From assembly GCA_050249615.1 (NCBI GenBank), contig JBFWQE010000006.1, forward strand, positions 20,675-84,674: DNA of 64,000 bases, given 5' to 3'. Positions 49,547 through 58,730 of the stretch are shown piece after piece. A model generated the notes under the pieces. It was not told where the DNA came from, did no database searches, and was given only the letters and a program-made list of their open reading frames with translations. The translations under genes were made by a program, and so were the position numbers. Numbering within the stretch: position 1 is the first letter of the stretch; each line of letters begins with the position of its first letter. The stretch is from VFZN01 sp050249615. GTDB taxonomy: Bacteria > Acidobacteriota > Vicinamibacteria > Vicinamibacterales > UBA2999.

Positions 49547-49807
49547 GTGCTCCAGCCACAGGCGCCGCCACCGTTTCCCGACGGCAGCGTTCCGACCGTC
49601 ACCATCGTGGAGGTCGGAAAGGAGCCCACGCCCGGCCTCAGCATGATCGACGTCGCGGTGGCGGCCTTCGGGCTCACCGGCGTGATCATGGCGGCCGCCG
49701 TGGTCGCGGGCATCACCGCCGGCATCCTCTACATCTGGTACCGCTCGCGGCGTGCCATCACCGTCATCGAGGCGCGCGGCGGGCAGCACGATCTGTTCAA
49801 GGCATGA
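49547..49807 (+). CDS. Small single-pass membrane protein, unknown
   Basis: An 86-residue protein from GTG 49547. A proline-rich N-terminus (LQPQAPPPFPDG) leads to VGKEPTPGLSMIDVAV, one membrane segment (FGLTGVIMAAAVVAGITAGILYIWY) and a short basic tail ending HDLFKA. I do not recognise the family. It follows the aminopeptidase gene by 21 bases, with its own -10-like hexamer, so it may be separately transcribed. Confidence 0.55.
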   Translation: MLQPQAPPPFPDGSVPTVTIVEVGKEPTPGLSMIDVAVAAFGLTGVIMAAAVVAGITAGILYIWYRSRRAITVIEARGGQHDLFKA

Positions 49808-49814
49808 GGCAAGC

Positions 49815-49843
49815 GGCCTTCTGCCTTTGCCTTCTGCCTTTCC
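49815..49843. repeat. Short heptamer array (GCCTTCT/GCCTTT)
   Basis: GCCTTCT, GCCTTT, GCCTTCT, GCCTTT in direct order, ending at the amidase stop codon. Same unit family and the same position, just past a minus-strand gene, as the array at 3570. Confidence 0.65.
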
Positions 49844-51694
49844 CTACGGCACGTCCGCGATCGTGGACTGCCGCTTGAGCGAGCGACGGTAGCGCATCAC
49901 CGCCTCGTGCAGGGCTTCGGCAATGCGCTGCTTGTAACCGGCCGTCTTCAGCAGCTGTGCCTCCTGCCGGTTCGTGAGGAACGACATCTCGGCCAGCACG
50001 CTGGGCATGCCCGCCCCGATCAGCACGACGAACGGCGCCTTCTTCACGCCGAGGTTCCGCAGGTTCCGGTTCGCCCGGCGCAGCCGCGTCACCATCGTCT
50101 CCTGCACCATCGCCGCCAGGTCCTTCGACTCGTCCAGCTTGTTGTTCAGGGCAATCGCCTTGATGATGTCGGGCAGGTTGTGCATCGCGCGTTCCGAGGC
50201 GGAGTTCTCGCGCGCGGCCACCGCCTCGGCGTCCGGCGACGAGGCGAAGCTGAGGTAGTAGGTCTCCACGCCGCGGGCCGCGACGTTCCGGCTCGCGTTC
50301 GCGTGGATGGAGAGAAACAGATCCGCGCTCTCGCGATTCGCGATCGCGGTGCGCTCCTCGAGGGGAACGTAGGCGTTCGTGCGACGGGTGAGGACCACCT
50401 CGATGCCGGGCTCCTTCTGGAGGAGTGCCTCGAGGCGCAGCGCCACGTCGAGCGTGAGGTCGGCTTCCCGGATGCCGTGGGCCATCGAGCCCGGGTCACG
50501 GCCGCCGTGACCCGGGTCGATGACGATGCGCGAGACGCTGAGCCCGAGCTGCCGCGACAGCGAGTAGCCCCCGGCGGCGTTCGAGGCCGGCTGGGCCGGA
50601 GCCGCCGGCGGCTCGGCGACCGCGGGGACGGGGAGGGAGGCGGGGGCAGGGGTGTCGGCACGGGTGGCCACTGGTGGGGCCGGGACTGTGGCCGCTGGGA
50701 CTGGAGCCGGGTCGGCCGCCACGCCCGACGCGTCGCTCGCGGGCCCGCTCGTGGTCCGCTCGGGCACGGTGACCGTCGCCTGCCGCGCCGGCACGGCCAC
50801 CGACCGCTCGAAGTCGATGACCAGCCGGAACGGATTGTAGAGGGTGAAGACGCTGTGTCGCGACACGCCATCGAGGTCCATGACGACGCGCACCGTCCCG
50901 TTCGGGTGCCGTCCGGTCCGGACCTGCCTGACGATGTCGTCGGGGTACGTCAGCGTCGTATCTGCCAGCTCTGGCGCCAGCTGCGCATTTCTCAGGTCGA
51001 AGAACACCCGGTCCGGGTCGCTGATGCGCTCCTCGTGATACGGCACCTCGCGATCGAGTTGGAGCGTGACGCGGACCGTGTTCGGCAGCACGGCGCGCTG
51101 GATGCTGGAAAGCAGGGCGCGCGAGTTCACGGACGACATGGATGGCGCCGTGTCCGGCGCGGCGCTCGTGAGCGTGGGCACCAGGATGCCCCCCGCTGGG
51201 GGCGCCGGCTCGGGGGACGCGGCGGGTGCGCGCGGCAGGGCGGCTTCGACCGACCTGGCCTGCTCGAGCCCCGCCACCTGGGCGCGGGCACGCCTCACGT
51301 AGGGGCTGCTGGGATACTCGCGGATCAACCAGCCGTACAGCGTGATCGCCCGGGTGTGGTCGTCGGCGCGCGCGAAGCGCCGGTATGCCGCCTCCGCCAG
51401 TCCTGCGCCCTGCCACAGGGCATTGTCCGAGTAGCCAGAGCGCGGGAACCGCCGCACGATAGCCTCGTAGGCCGTCACCAGGCGGGTCACCTCGCGCAGC
51501 GTCGCGGTGCGTTCGGCGGCAGTGGGGTCGAGCGAGCGCTCCAGGCGCGCGCGCACGGGCCCCTCGCGCTCGAGCGCCCGCTCGTAGCGCACCTGTGCGG
51601 TCTGCGCCCATGCGGGCGATGCTCCCCCCAGCAGCGCCACCAGCGGGACCAGTGCGGCGATTCGTCGAATGGGTGCCATCGGCAGCTCGCTCAT
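49844..51694 (-). CDS. N-acetylmuramoyl-L-alanine amidase with AMIN domain
   Basis: A 616-residue exported cell-wall hydrolase that cuts the amide between MurNAc and the stem peptide. ATG 51694 overlaps the ftsK stop (ATGA); ATG 51679 five codons in is the alternative and gives a cleaner signal peptide (MAPIRRIAALVPLVALLGGA). Domains: signal peptide, helical TPR-like region (about 30-150), AMIN domain (about 190-300: VRVTLQLDREVPYHEERI, FFDLRNAQLAP, NPFRLVIDFERS), a Pro/Ala linker, then Amidase_3 (about 385-605): IVIDPGHGGRDPGS (Zn His), EADLTLDVALRLEALL, SIHANAS and VLAEMSFLTNRQEA (catalytic Glu). Coupled to ftsK, so a division role fits. Confidence 0.92.
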   Translation of the reverse strand: MSELPMAPIRRIAALVPLVALLGGASPAWAQTAQVRYERALEREGPVRARLERSLDPTAAERTATLREVTRLVTAYEAIVRRFPRSGYSDNALWQGAGLAEAAYRRFARADDHTRAITLYGWLIREYPSSPYVRRARAQVAGLEQARSVEAALPRAPAASPEPAPPAGGILVPTLTSAAPDTAPSMSSVNSRALLSSIQRAVLPNTVRVTLQLDREVPYHEERISDPDRVFFDLRNAQLAPELADTTLTYPDDIVRQVRTGRHPNGTVRVVMDLDGVSRHSVFTLYNPFRLVIDFERSVAVPARQATVTVPERTTSGPASDASGVAADPAPVPAATVPAPPVATRADTPAPASLPVPAVAEPPAAPAQPASNAAGGYSLSRQLGLSVSRIVIDPGHGGRDPGSMAHGIREADLTLDVALRLEALLQKEPGIEVVLTRRTNAYVPLEERTAIANRESADLFLSIHANASRNVAARGVETYYLSFASSPDAEAVAARENSASERAMHNLPDIIKAIALNNKLDESKDLAAMVQETMVTRLRRANRNLRNLGVKKAPFVVLIGAGMPSVLAEMSFLTNRQEAQLLKTAGYKQRIAEALHEAVMRYRRSLKRQSTIADVP

Positions 51695-54033
51695 CGCAGT
51701 TGCGCGTCCACTTCGTCGAAGTAATCGCGGCCCACGAGCACCTCGCGAGCCTTGCCTCCGGTGGCGGGGGACACCAGGCCTTCGGCCTCCATCATGTCGA
51801 CCAGCCGCGCGGCGCGACTGAAGCCGATCCGCATCTTGCGCTGCAGGTACGAGATCGAGGCCTGGCCGCTCTGCACGACGATGCGCGCGGCCTCGTCGTA
51901 CAGCTCGTCCTTCTCGAACTCCAGGTCGTCCGGGCCGCCCTTCTTGTCGTCGGCGGTGATGGACTCGTCGAACGTCGGCTTGCCCTGCTTGCGCAGGAAG
52001 CTCGCCAGCCGGGCAGACTCCTGCTCGGAGATGTACGGGCCGTGCAGCCGGATGTGGCGCGACGAGGCCGGCGGCAGGAACAGCATGTCGCCCTTGCCGA
52101 GCAGCTGCTCGGCGCCGTTGCTGTCGAGAATCGTCCGCGAGTCGATCTTCGAGGAGACGCGGAACGAGATGCGTGACGGCAGGTTCGCCTTGATGAGGCC
52201 GGTGATGACGTCCACCGAGGGACGCTGCGTGGCCAGGATCAGGTGGATGCCGACCGCGCGCGCCATCTGGGCCAGGCGGCAGATCGATTCCTCCACCTCG
52301 TTGCCGGCGACCATCATCAGGTCGGCGAGCTCGTCCACCACGACGACGATGAAGGGCAGGGGACGCGGCGGCTCGCCCTCCTTCGGCACCTCCTTCGCCT
52401 CGATCATCGCGCGGACGTTGCGGTTGTACTGCTCGATGTTGCGCACGCCGAAGGCCGCCAGCGTCTTGTAGCGCTCCTCCATCTCGCGGACCGCCCAGCG
52501 CAGGGCATTGGCCGCCTTCTTGGGATCCACGACGACCGGCGTCAGCAGGTGCGGGATGTCGTCGTACATCCCCAGCTCGAGCCGCTTCGGATCGATCATG
52601 ATCATCCGCACGTCGTCGGGCGTCGCACGGTAGAGGATGCTGGTGAGCATCGCGTTGAGGCCCACCGACTTGCCCGTGCCGGTGGAGCCGGCGATGAGCA
52701 GGTGCGGCATGGTGGCGAGGTCGGCCATGTACGGCTCGCCGTGGATGGTCTTGCCGAGGGCCAGCGTCAGCTTCGACGCCGTGCGCGTGTAGACCTCCGA
52801 CTGCAGCAGCTCGCGCAGCGAGATGGCCTCGCGGTTCGGGTTCGGGATCTGGATGCCCACGGTGGACTTGCCGGGGATGCGGTCGATCAGCACCGACTCG
52901 GCCTTCATCGCCAGGCACAGGTCGTCCGACAGGCCCGTCACCTTCGAGTACTTCACGCCCGCGTCGGGCTTGAACTCGAACGTGGTCACCACCGGGCCCG
53001 GGTGTATCTGCACGACCGATCCATCCACCGAGAACTCGTGGCACTTCTCCTCGAGGAGACGGGCGGCGTCCATCAGCTCGCGCTCGTCGATCTTCTGCTC
53101 CGCCTTCGGCGGGTCCAGCAGCGTGAGCGGCGGCAGCATGAAGCCGCCCATCCGGCGCTCGGCCGGCGTGCGCTCGGGCTCGGGCAGCGGCAGCGGCTGG
53201 GTCGCGGGCAGGCGCGCGGGCGCCCTCTTCTGCACCACCGGCGCGGCAGCCGCCGCAGGGCGCCGCTCCTCCTCGCCGTCGTCCTCTTCGCGTGGGCCCG
53301 GCCGGACCGGTGGGGGCGGGGCGGCGCGTTCGGCCACGCGCGCGACCTTCGGCTTCGCCGGCTCGGGCACGTCCGTCTTCCCGTGCTTGGCCAGCACCTC
53401 GCGGCGCTGGCGGGCCCGCTCCCGTTCCGCCCGCCATTCCCGGAGGCCCGCGCCCATCTGCCGCAGCCGAGCGCCGGCGAACGAGAACATCACGGCGAAC
53501 AGGTGGCCGAACGAGAACTGCGTGGCGAGGATGACGGCGCCCGCCATCACGGCGGTGAGCACGATGACCGAGCCGGTCCGGCTCAGGTAGTCGGCCATCC
53601 ACCCGCCGATCCACTCGCCGACGTAGCCGCCCGCGCGGAAGTCCCGCGGCCCGAGATCCACGCGCCCCAGCGTGATGGCCATGAACGCGCTCGAGCAGGC
53701 GAGCAGCAGCAGCGCCCCGGTGAGCTTCGTGTAGGCCGCGTTCACGGGACGGCACCAGAAATAGCGCCAGCCCACCACCGCGGTGACCGCGGGAACGAGG
53801 AACGATGCGTAGCCGAGCAGCTGGAACGACAGCTCCGCGAGGAACGCCCCGACGCGGCCGGCAAAGTTCACCGGCGCCTCGTGGTCGCCCGTGCTGAAGA
53901 ACCAGGCCGGATCGCTGGTGTCGTAGCTGGCCAGGGCCACCAGCCAGATCAGGGCGGCGGCGAAGAGCCCGACACCCACGACCTCGCTGACGCGCCGGGA
54001 CAGCGCCGAGCCCGATGCAGTGACTGAGGGCAC
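51691..54033 (-). CDS. ftsK: DNA translocase FtsK
   Basis: A 780-residue septal DNA pump that clears chromosome ends during division. GTG start at 54033. The N-terminal 180 residues carry four membrane segments (GVGLFAAALIWLVALASYDTS, GYASFLVPAVTAVVG and two more). A short charged, proline-rich linker (about 185-300) is followed by the motor: SVVQIHPGPVVTTFEF, Walker A HLLIAGSTGTGKSVGLN, Walker B PFIVVVVDELADLMM and ILATQRPSVDVITG. The C-terminal gamma domain, which reads orienting sequences, is intact (DELYDEAARIVVQSGQASIS, QRKMRIGFSRAARLVDMME). It begins 1 base past the RNase J stop. Confidence 0.95.
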   Translation of the reverse strand: MPSVTASGSALSRRVSEVVGVGLFAAALIWLVALASYDTSDPAWFFSTGDHEAPVNFAGRVGAFLAELSFQLLGYASFLVPAVTAVVGWRYFWCRPVNAAYTKLTGALLLLACSSAFMAITLGRVDLGPRDFRAGGYVGEWIGGWMADYLSRTGSVIVLTAVMAGAVILATQFSFGHLFAVMFSFAGARLRQMGAGLREWRAERERARQRREVLAKHGKTDVPEPAKPKVARVAERAAPPPPVRPGPREEDDGEEERRPAAAAAPVVQKRAPARLPATQPLPLPEPERTPAERRMGGFMLPPLTLLDPPKAEQKIDERELMDAARLLEEKCHEFSVDGSVVQIHPGPVVTTFEFKPDAGVKYSKVTGLSDDLCLAMKAESVLIDRIPGKSTVGIQIPNPNREAISLRELLQSEVYTRTASKLTLALGKTIHGEPYMADLATMPHLLIAGSTGTGKSVGLNAMLTSILYRATPDDVRMIMIDPKRLELGMYDDIPHLLTPVVVDPKKAANALRWAVREMEERYKTLAAFGVRNIEQYNRNVRAMIEAKEVPKEGEPPRPLPFIVVVVDELADLMMVAGNEVEESICRLAQMARAVGIHLILATQRPSVDVITGLIKANLPSRISFRVSSKIDSRTILDSNGAEQLLGKGDMLFLPPASSRHIRLHGPYISEQESARLASFLRKQGKPTFDESITADDKKGGPDDLEFEKDELYDEAARIVVQSGQASISYLQRKMRIGFSRAARLVDMMEAEGLVSPATGGKAREVLVGRDYFDEVDAQLR

Positions 54034-54034
54034 G

Positions 54035-55732
54035 TCAAATCTCCATGATGACCGGCAGCACCATGGGGCGCCGGCCGGTCCGTTTGCGCAGGTAACGGCG
54101 CACCTCGGTGCGCACGCGCTCCTGCATGAGTCCCGGGTCCGTGCGCTCTTCCACGCCGCAACCCGCGATGACCTCGCTCAACATCGCGCCCGCGTCACCC
54201 AGCAGGCCCGGGTCGGCCGCCGTCACGAACCCGCGCACGAGCAGTTCCGGCACCCCCTCGACCACCCCCGTCTGCCGGTTGATGGCCACGACGGGCACGA
54301 CCACGCCATCGGCGGCGATGTGGCGGCGATCCCGCAGGACCTCGTCGTTCACCTCGCCCACCCGTGTGCTGTCGATGAGCACTCGCCCGGTGGGCGCCTT
54401 GTCGTGCAGCCGGCCGCCCTCGGCGTCGAAGCGCACGATATCGCCGTCTTCGGCCATCAGCACCGTCACCGGCTCGGGCAGCCCGCCCGTCACGACCTCC
54501 GCTATCCGCGCGTGCCGGGCCAGCTGGCGGAACTCGCCGTGAATCGGAACCATGTACCGCGGGCGGACCAGGGACAGCAGCAGCTTGAGCTCCTCGCTCG
54601 ACCCGTGCCCGGAGACGTGCACGTGCTTGTCCGCCTCCGTGATCACCTCCACCTTCCGGCGCGCCAGGTGGTTCATCACCCGGCCGATCGCCTTTTCGTT
54701 CCCGGGGATGGCGCGTGCCGAGAGCACCACCCGATCGCGATCGCCGAGCCGAACGTGCCGGTGGTCGTTGATGGCAATACGCGACAATGCCGCGTTCGGT
54801 TCGCCCTGCGCCCCCGTGACCAGGCAGAGTACGTCCTGGGCGGGGAAGTTCGGCACGTCGCTGTCCCGGATGACGACGCCTGTCGGCAGGTGAAGGTGAC
54901 CGAGCTTCTGCGCAATCTGTGAATTGCGCTCCATGCCGCGCCCGACGAACGCCACTTTCCGCTCGAACTGTGTGGCCAGGTCCACGAGGATCTGCAGGCG
55001 GTAGATGCTGGACGAGAAGGTGCCGACGACCAGCCGCCCCTCGGTGGCGGTGAAGATCTCCTCGAAGGCGTCCTCGACCTCGCGCTCCGATCCCGTGAAG
55101 CCCCGGCGCTCGACGTTCGTGCTGTCGCAGAGCAGCGCCAGCACGCCGGACGCGCCGAGCTGCGCAAACCGCGGCAGATCGAAGGCCTCGCCGTCGAGCG
55201 GGGTCTGGTCGATCTTGAAGTCGCCGGTGTGGAGCAGCACGCCCTGCGGCGTCGTGATGGCCACGGCCACGCAGTCGGGCATGCTGTGCGTGACGCGGAT
55301 GAACTCCAGGGTGAACGGGCCCACCGTCACCACGTCGCGCGGCTTCACCGGCACGTAGCCGGGACCGTGCTCGACGCCGTGCTCCTCGATCTTCGGCTCG
55401 ACCAGTGCCAGCGCCAGCGGCGTGCCGTACACCGGCCCGCTGACGTGCGGCAGCACGTAGGGCACCGCCCCGATGTGATCCTCGTGGCCGTGCGTCAGCA
55501 CGAGCGCCTTCACCTGGCCCCGGCGCGTCTCGAGGTACGCGAGGTCCGGCACGATGAGGTCCACGCCCGGCAGGTCGGGCTCGGGAAACATGGCGCCGGC
55601 GTCGACGACGATGGTGGTATCTCCACACGAGATCGCCATCATGTTGAGGCCGAACTCGCCAAGGCCGCCAAGCGGCACGACGTCTACCGACAGTGCGCCC
55701 GCGGACCCGTCCGCAGGTGCCGAACCAGACAT
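54035..55732 (-). CDS. rnj: Ribonuclease J
   Basis: A 565-residue metallo-beta-lactamase/beta-CASP nuclease with 5'-to-3' exo- and endonuclease action on RNA. Motifs: VPLGGLGEFGLNMMAI, metal-binding LTHGHEDHIGAVPYVL (H-x-H-x-D-H), VTHSMPDC, LHTGDFKIDQTPLDG, FSSSIYRLQ, GRGMERNSQIA, SGHGSSEELKLLLSLVRPRYMVPIHGEFR. The C-terminal domain is present (ADPGLLGDAGAMLSEVI, VRRYLRKRTGRRPMVLPVIMEI). Start at ATG 55732 keeps the usual family length; the frame is open a little further upstream. A good candidate for degrading leaderless and structured mRNAs in this genome, but that link is only inference. Confidence 0.95.
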   Translation of the reverse strand: MSGSAPADGSAGALSVDVVPLGGLGEFGLNMMAISCGDTTIVVDAGAMFPEPDLPGVDLIVPDLAYLETRRGQVKALVLTHGHEDHIGAVPYVLPHVSGPVYGTPLALALVEPKIEEHGVEHGPGYVPVKPRDVVTVGPFTLEFIRVTHSMPDCVAVAITTPQGVLLHTGDFKIDQTPLDGEAFDLPRFAQLGASGVLALLCDSTNVERRGFTGSEREVEDAFEEIFTATEGRLVVGTFSSSIYRLQILVDLATQFERKVAFVGRGMERNSQIAQKLGHLHLPTGVVIRDSDVPNFPAQDVLCLVTGAQGEPNAALSRIAINDHRHVRLGDRDRVVLSARAIPGNEKAIGRVMNHLARRKVEVITEADKHVHVSGHGSSEELKLLLSLVRPRYMVPIHGEFRQLARHARIAEVVTGGLPEPVTVLMAEDGDIVRFDAEGGRLHDKAPTGRVLIDSTRVGEVNDEVLRDRRHIAADGVVVPVVAINRQTGVVEGVPELLVRGFVTAADPGLLGDAGAMLSEVIAGCGVEERTDPGLMQERVRTEVRRYLRKRTGRRPMVLPVIMEI

Positions 55733-55837
55733 GCGCAGAATCCCAGCCAACGCGGGGCCCGGGGACGGGCACCGACGCAAGCGAAAGTCTCAGGCGCTGG
55801 GAAGGCCTGAAAGGAAAGGCGGGTTTTCGGAGGGGAA

Positions 55838-56674
55838 CTATAGCACGGCCGTCGGCCGCGTCGAAGCAAAAACGTCCGCAAGTCGTGCCAGTTCAACAAG
55901 CTGCAGCGTCTCTGGGCGCCGGCGCGCATCCAGGCCCGCGGCCGCCAGCACCTCGGCCGCGTTCCAGCCGCGCGCCTCGGCGAAAGGTTTCAGTGCGTTG
56001 GACAGCGTCTTCCGCCGCTGGGTGAACACCGACCGCACCAGCCCGACCAGGACTGCCTCGTCCGTGACGGGCACCGGCGGCGGGCGGAAGGCCAGCCGGA
56101 CGACCGCCGACGAGACCTTCGGCGGGGGCCGGAACGCACCCGGCGGCAGCGCCAGCAGCCGTGTCACCTCGGCGTGCAGCGCGGTCTGGATGGTCAGGAC
56201 ACCGTACTCCTTCGTCCCCGGTGACGCCACCAGCCGTTCCGCCACCTCGCGCTGCAGCATGAGGGTCGCGTCGGTGACGCCGCCCGTGCCTGCGGCGAGC
56301 GCCAGCAGTCTGAAGAGGATGGGCGACGAGATGTTGTAGGGCAGGTTTCCGACGATGCGGACCGGGTGCGCGCCGTCCAGCGGGGCCCCCTGCCACCCGG
56401 TGATGGCAGCGGCCAGGTCCACGTCCAGCACGTCCGCCTCCAGCACCGTGACCCCGGGAAGCGCCTCCAACACCAGCGCGGCCGCCAGGTCACGGTCCAC
56501 CTCGATGGCCAGCATGCGGTTGACCCGGGCCGACAGGGGCCTGGTGATGGCCCCACGGCCCGGGCCAATCTCCACGAACGCCTCCTCCGGCCGGGCGCCG
56601 ATGGCGTTCACCAGCTTGGTGACCCACGCCGGCTCGAGGAAGTGCTGGCCGAAGCGCTTACGAGGTCTCGCCAC
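55838..56674 (-). CDS. rsmA: 16S rRNA dimethyladenosine transferase (KsgA/RsmA)
   Basis: Dimethylates the two adjacent adenines near the 3' end of 16S rRNA. 278 residues from GTG 56674: KRFGQHFLEPAWVTKLVNAI, VEIGPGRGAITRPL (SAM-binding), AIEVDRDLAAAL, LEADVLDVD, VGNLPYNISSPILFRLL (catalytic N-L-P-Y), and RPPPKVSSAVVRL. It starts inside the end of the zinc-protease gene (17-base overlap). 105 bases separate its stop from the RNase J start region. Confidence 0.95.
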   Translation of the reverse strand: MARPRKRFGQHFLEPAWVTKLVNAIGARPEEAFVEIGPGRGAITRPLSARVNRMLAIEVDRDLAAALVLEALPGVTVLEADVLDVDLAAAITGWQGAPLDGAHPVRIVGNLPYNISSPILFRLLALAAGTGGVTDATLMLQREVAERLVASPGTKEYGVLTIQTALHAEVTRLLALPPGAFRPPPKVSSAVVRLAFRPPPVPVTDEAVLVGLVRSVFTQRRKTLSNALKPFAEARGWNAAEVLAAAGLDARRRPETLQLVELARLADVFASTRPTAVL

Positions 56675-57050
56675 GCCAGTAGCGCTCCTCGATCTCCATG
56701 ATCTCCTCCTCGCTCATCCCGAAATAGTGGCCCAGCTCGTGGATGAGCGTGTCGCCAATCTCCATCACGATGCAGTCCTCGTCGCCCTCGCATTCGTCCT
56801 CGATGGGGAACTGGTACAGCGTGATGCGGTCCGGGAGGGCGTTGCCGAAGGCCCACTGCCGCTCGGGCAGCGGCGTGCCCTGGTAGAGGCCGAAGAGCGT
56901 CTCGTCCGGACCCATCTCCATCTCTTCGAGCAGTTCCTCCGACGGCTCGTCCTCGATGACGATGGCGACGTTCTTGATCTCCCGGGCGAAGCGCGGCGGG
57001 ATGGTGTCGATGGCTTCGGCCACGAGCGCCCTGAACTGCTCCCGGGTCAT
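56658..57050 (-). CDS. Minimal zincin-type metallopeptidase family protein
   Basis: A 130-residue protein with one catalytic core: GDTLIHELGHYFGMSEEEI, where HELGH is the HExxH zinc motif. It matches the small possibly proteolytic zincin family (PF06262-type) seen widely in bacteria, with the preceding acidic stretch ECEGDEDCIVME. ATG 57050 overlaps the nth stop (ATGA). No substrate is known. Its end overlaps the rsmA start, so it is translated together with DNA-repair and rRNA-modification enzymes. Confidence 0.85.
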   Translation of the reverse strand: MTREQFRALVAEAIDTIPPRFAREIKNVAIVIEDEPSEELLEEMEMGPDETLFGLYQGTPLPERQWAFGNALPDRITLYQFPIEDECEGDEDCIVMEIGDTLIHELGHYFGMSEEEIMEIEERYWRGETS

Positions 57051-57673
57051 CGGTGTGCGTAGTCGCAGAGCGGGCGCGCGAAGCAGAGGCGGCACTGCGG
57101 CGTCGGCTTGCAGATGCGGCGGCCGTGCAGGATGAAGGTGTCGGACGCCTGCGTCCACTTCTTCTTCGGAATGAGTGCGCCCAGCGCCTTTTCGACCTTC
57201 ACCGGGTCGTCCGAGTGCACCAGCCCCAGCCGGTTGGTCACCCGGAGCACGTGCCGGTCGACGGGCAGGCCCGGCACCCCCAGCGCGTGGCCGAGCACCA
57301 CGTTGGCCGTCTTGCGTCCCACACCGGGCAGGGAGGTGAGCGCGTCCATCGTGGCGGGAACCTCGCCGCCGTGCTCGGCGACGAGCGCCTGGGACATGCC
57401 GAGGAGCGCGCGCGTCTTCTGGCGAAAGAAGCCCGTGGAGTGGATGAGCGTCTCGAGCTCCGCGGGATCCGCCTTCGCCAGCGCGCGGGCGTTCGGATAC
57501 TTCTTGAAGAGCGCCGGCGTCACCTCGTTCACACGGCGATCCGTGGACTGCGCCGACAGGATGGTGGCCACCAGCAGCTCGAACGCGTTGCGGTGGGCCA
57601 GCTCCGTGTCGGCGTTCGGGTGGTGCTTCTCGAGCGCCGCGAGAATCTTCCGGGCCTCGGCCGCGGTCTTCAT
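57047..57673 (-). CDS. nth: Endonuclease III
   Basis: DNA glycosylase/AP lyase for oxidised pyrimidines. 208 residues: AFELLVATILSAQSTDRRVN, helix-hairpin-helix with catalytic Lys in LPGVGRKTANVVLGHA, catalytic Asp in PVDRHVLRVTNRLG, and the C-terminal 4Fe-4S cluster Cys-x6-Cys-x2-Cys-x5-Cys (CKPTPQCRLCFARPLC). All residues are present. It follows the DUF3467 gene by 6 bases and lies near lexA, another DNA-damage gene. Confidence 0.96.
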   Translation of the reverse strand: MKTAAEARKILAALEKHHPNADTELAHRNAFELLVATILSAQSTDRRVNEVTPALFKKYPNARALAKADPAELETLIHSTGFFRQKTRALLGMSQALVAEHGGEVPATMDALTSLPGVGRKTANVVLGHALGVPGLPVDRHVLRVTNRLGLVHSDDPVKVEKALGALIPKKKWTQASDTFILHGRRICKPTPQCRLCFARPLCDYAHR

Positions 57674-57679
57674 GGCCGC

Positions 57680-58003
57680 CTAGTGCACCGGCCCCTTGCC
57701 CGGGACCGGCGCGGGCTGCGGCGCGTGCGCCTCGGAGTAGATGCGCAGGTTCTCCTGCAGCGCCGCGATGAGCGTGGGCACGAACTGCACGGGGAGCACG
57801 ACCTTGGCCCGCACCGGCGCCTTCACCAGGTGCTCGGCCTCCGCCTCGCGGATCTCCTTCTCGGAGAGCGGCTGCACCTCGCAGAAGGTGAGCGTGAAGT
57901 CGAAGGGCGTGTGGTTCACCGCGCAGAAGTTCGCGTAGGTCCGCGGCTGCTGGCTGTCGTCGTCCGGGATGATGGTGAAGTTGATCTGTTTGCGCTCGTT
58001 CAT
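57680..58003 (-). CDS. DUF3467 protein
   Basis: A 107-residue protein from ATG 58003 (MNERKQINFTIIPDD). It is a small beta-sandwich-like sequence with ANFCAVNHTPFDFTLTFCEVQ, VKAPVRAKVVLPVQFVPTLI AALQENL and a proline-rich tail, matching DUF3467. Members bind no known cofactor; the function is unknown. It lies between lexA and nth on the same strand. Confidence 0.75.
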   Translation of the reverse strand: MNERKQINFTIIPDDDSQQPRTYANFCAVNHTPFDFTLTFCEVQPLSEKEIREAEAEHLVKAPVRAKVVLPVQFVPTLIAALQENLRIYSEAHAPQPAPVPGKGPVH

Positions 58004-58047
58004 AAGGACTCTGGGCCTCAAGCGTAACGGATTCCGCCGGTCGCCTG

Positions 58048-58069
58048 AAACCCAAAGCCCCGGCGGGGC
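58048..58069 (-). terminator. Short GC hairpin just after lexA
   Basis: On the minus strand GCCCC, a 3-base loop and GGGGC (58057-58069) are followed by TTTGGGTTT. It starts right at the lexA stop codon. A weak intrinsic terminator or attenuator before the DUF3467 gene. Confidence 0.45.
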
Positions 58070-58678
58070 CTAGTACTTCCGCATCACGCCCACGACGACG
58101 CCCTGGATCTGGACGCCGTCAGGGTCCACGTAGATGGGCTGCATCGTGGGATTCGCAGGCTGGAGGCGGATACGGCCCGCCTCGCGATAGAACTTCTTCA
58201 GCGTGACATCCTGGCCGCCGACCAGCGCGATGACCATCTCGCCGTTGTCGGCCGACTTCCGGTCCTCGACGACCACCCAGTCGCCGTCGCGGATCTGCTC
58301 GTCGATCATCGACTCGCCCTTCACGCGCAGCACGTACGTGTCCCGCCGGCCGGCGACGAGCGATTCCGGCACGGCAATGGACTCGCCCGAGGTGACCGCC
58401 TCGATGGGCATGCCCGCCGCGACATAGCCCAGCATCGGCAGCTCGACCGCGCGACCACCGGCCCGGCTGGGAAGCAGCTCCACCGATCGCGATCGGTTCC
58501 AGGACCGGCGGATGAAGCCCTTGTCCTGGAGGTTGGTGAGGTGCTTGTGCACCGTCGCCAACGACGACAGGTTGAAGCGGTGGCCGATTTCCTCGAGGCT
58601 GGGAGCGTACCCGTGCTGCTGGATGAACTCGTTCAGGTAGTTCAGAATCTCGCGCTGGCGCTTGGTGAGCGGCTGCAA
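58070..58678 (-). CDS. lexA: SOS repressor LexA
   Basis: Represses DNA-damage genes and cleaves itself when RecA is activated. The TTG start at 58678 has a strong ribosome site (GGGAGG) and gives 202 residues, the usual length. Winged HTH: TKRQREILNYLNEFIQQHG and SLATVHKHLTNLQDKGFI. Cleavage site Ala88-Gly89 in GYVAAGMPIEA; catalytic Ser123 in GESMID and Lys161 in VTLKKF. All are in place. It has its own good promoter upstream (58731-58759) and diverges from a secreted-protein gene. Confidence 0.95.
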   Translation of the reverse strand: MQPLTKRQREILNYLNEFIQQHGYAPSLEEIGHRFNLSSLATVHKHLTNLQDKGFIRRSWNRSRSVELLPSRAGGRAVELPMLGYVAAGMPIEAVTSGESIAVPESLVAGRRDTYVLRVKGESMIDEQIRDGDWVVVEDRKSADNGEMVIALVGGQDVTLKKFYREAGRIRLQPANPTMQPIYVDPDGVQIQGVVVGVMRKY

Positions 58679-58730
58679 CGGTGCCTCCCGGCCGGGCGAA
58701 GAGACAGGGAAAATCCCGGCGACTGGACCG

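Noticed and set aside
51691..53755. Continuous reading frame joining the amidase upstream into the ftsK region
   Set aside because: The amidase has its own start and signal peptide at 51694; the upstream part is an out-of-frame shadow of ftsK.
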